The notes beneath the pieces are model-generated. The model made no database searches, was not told the DNA's origin, and saw nothing but the letters and a program-made list of their open reading frames with translations. This document shows, in pieces, positions 7,696 through 8,104 of a DNA stretch of 8,104 nucleotides. This DNA comes from an uncultured beta proteobacterium (GTDB lineage Bacteria; Pseudomonadota; Gammaproteobacteria; Burkholderiales; Burkholderiaceae_C): positions 1 through 8,104 of the forward strand of contig CAILKA010000188.1 of the NCBI GenBank assembly GCA_903834645.1. Direction: 5' to 3'. The position numbers and the translations under genes are program-made. Position 1 is the stretch's first letter. Each line of letters opens with the position of its first letter.

Positions 7696-8104
7696 TCAGC
7701 GCTGCGCGAGCACCGCGCGCACGGTGGCCGCGACGTTGGCGGCCGTGAATCCGAAGTGCGCGAAAAGCGCGCCTGCCGGTGCGCTCTCGCCGTAGCGGTC
7801 GATGCCCACGACGGCCGCGCAGCCGTACTTCCACCAGCCGTCGGTGACGCCGGCCTCCACCGCGATGCGCGGCAGTTTCGCGGGCAGCACCCTGATCTTG
7901 TAGGCAGTGTCCTGCCGGTCGAAGACGCTGGTGCTGGGCAGGCTCACGACACGCACGGCCACGCCCTCTCGCGCCAGCTCGGCCTGCGCGTGCAAGGCGA
8001 GCTGCACCTCGCTGCCGGTGGCGATGATCACGGCCTGGGCCTTCTTTTTCAGGCCCACCTCGGCCGGCTCGGCGAGCACGTAGCCGCCGCGCGCGATGTC
8101 GGCG
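7696..8104 (-). CDS. tkt: Transketolase, C-terminal part (cut by window edge)
   Basis: The last 135 residues of transketolase, a thiamine-diphosphate enzyme moving two-carbon units between sugar phosphates in the pentose phosphate and Calvin pathways. The frame enters from the window edge reading ADIARGGYVLAE, so the 5' part lies outside. This is the third (C-terminal) domain of the enzyme. Family landmarks run in order: AVIIATGSEVQLAL, VVSLPSTSVFDRQD, a VEAGVTDGWWKYG block, GIDRYGESAPAG and LFAHFGFTAANV near the end. The cofactor-binding and active-site domains lie upstream and cannot be checked here. A GTG at 8077-8079 could be mistaken for a start, but the conserved sequence before it shows the frame is continuous. 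gap begins 25 bp after the stop, so it is likely the next gene of the same transcript. Confidence 0.96.
   Translation of the reverse strand, partial: ADIARGGYVLAEPAEVGLKKKAQAVIIATGSEVQLALHAQAELAREGVAVRVVSLPSTSVFDRQDTAYKIRVLPAKLPRIAVEAGVTDGWWKYGCAAVVGIDRYGESAPAGALFAHFGFTAANVAATVRAVLAQR

Overview
The window is a very GC-rich, densely coded piece of bacterial chromosome. Gene content and protein style suggest a betaproteobacterium of the order Burkholderiales: tkt followed directly by gap, a long topoisomerase III with zinc motifs and C-terminal repeats, and a stand-alone biotin ligase followed by a SPOR-type membrane-anchor gene. The taxonomic call is inference from gene style, not from a marker gene.

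Layout. The minus strand at the left holds the first 59 codons of a membrane protein (1-177, cut by the window edge). Upstream of it on the same strand is topB (215-2806). A 103-bp divergent promoter region (2807-2909) carries a 27-bp perfectly alternating pyrimidine/purine tract. It separates topB from a plus-strand cluster: a SET-domain lysine methyltransferase (2910-3395), monofunctional BirA (3418-4266) and a short SPOR-type membrane anchor without a SPOR domain (4266-4547). That cluster runs head-on into a minus-strand unit, and the two coding regions overlap by 12 nt at their 3' ends. The minus-strand unit reads, in transcription order: 3' end of transketolase (7696-8104, cut by the window edge), gap (6672-7670), and a secreted subtilisin-like protease (4536-6608) ending in a Gly-rich/membrane/Arg-rich tail that looks like a protein-sorting signal.

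How the genes work together. tkt and gap are adjacent central-carbon genes (pentose phosphate or Calvin cycle plus glycolysis) and are probably co-transcribed. The protease follows gap by 63 bp and may read through from it, but has no evident functional link. birA supplies biotinylation of carboxylases. The SET protein and topB share a divergent control region. A functional link is possible but unproven: SET enzymes act on lysine-rich proteins and TopB ends in a Lys/Arg/Ala-rich tail.

I see no RNA genes, CRISPR array, insertion sequence, integrase or attachment site. Apart from the listed genes, no stretch longer than about 105 bases is non-coding. I find no clear multi-gene undescribed system. 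The best leads are the Z-DNA-prone divergent promoter, the eukaryote-like SET enzyme with a post-SET motif, the protease sorting tail, and the truncated SPOR-type gene with its inverted repeat.
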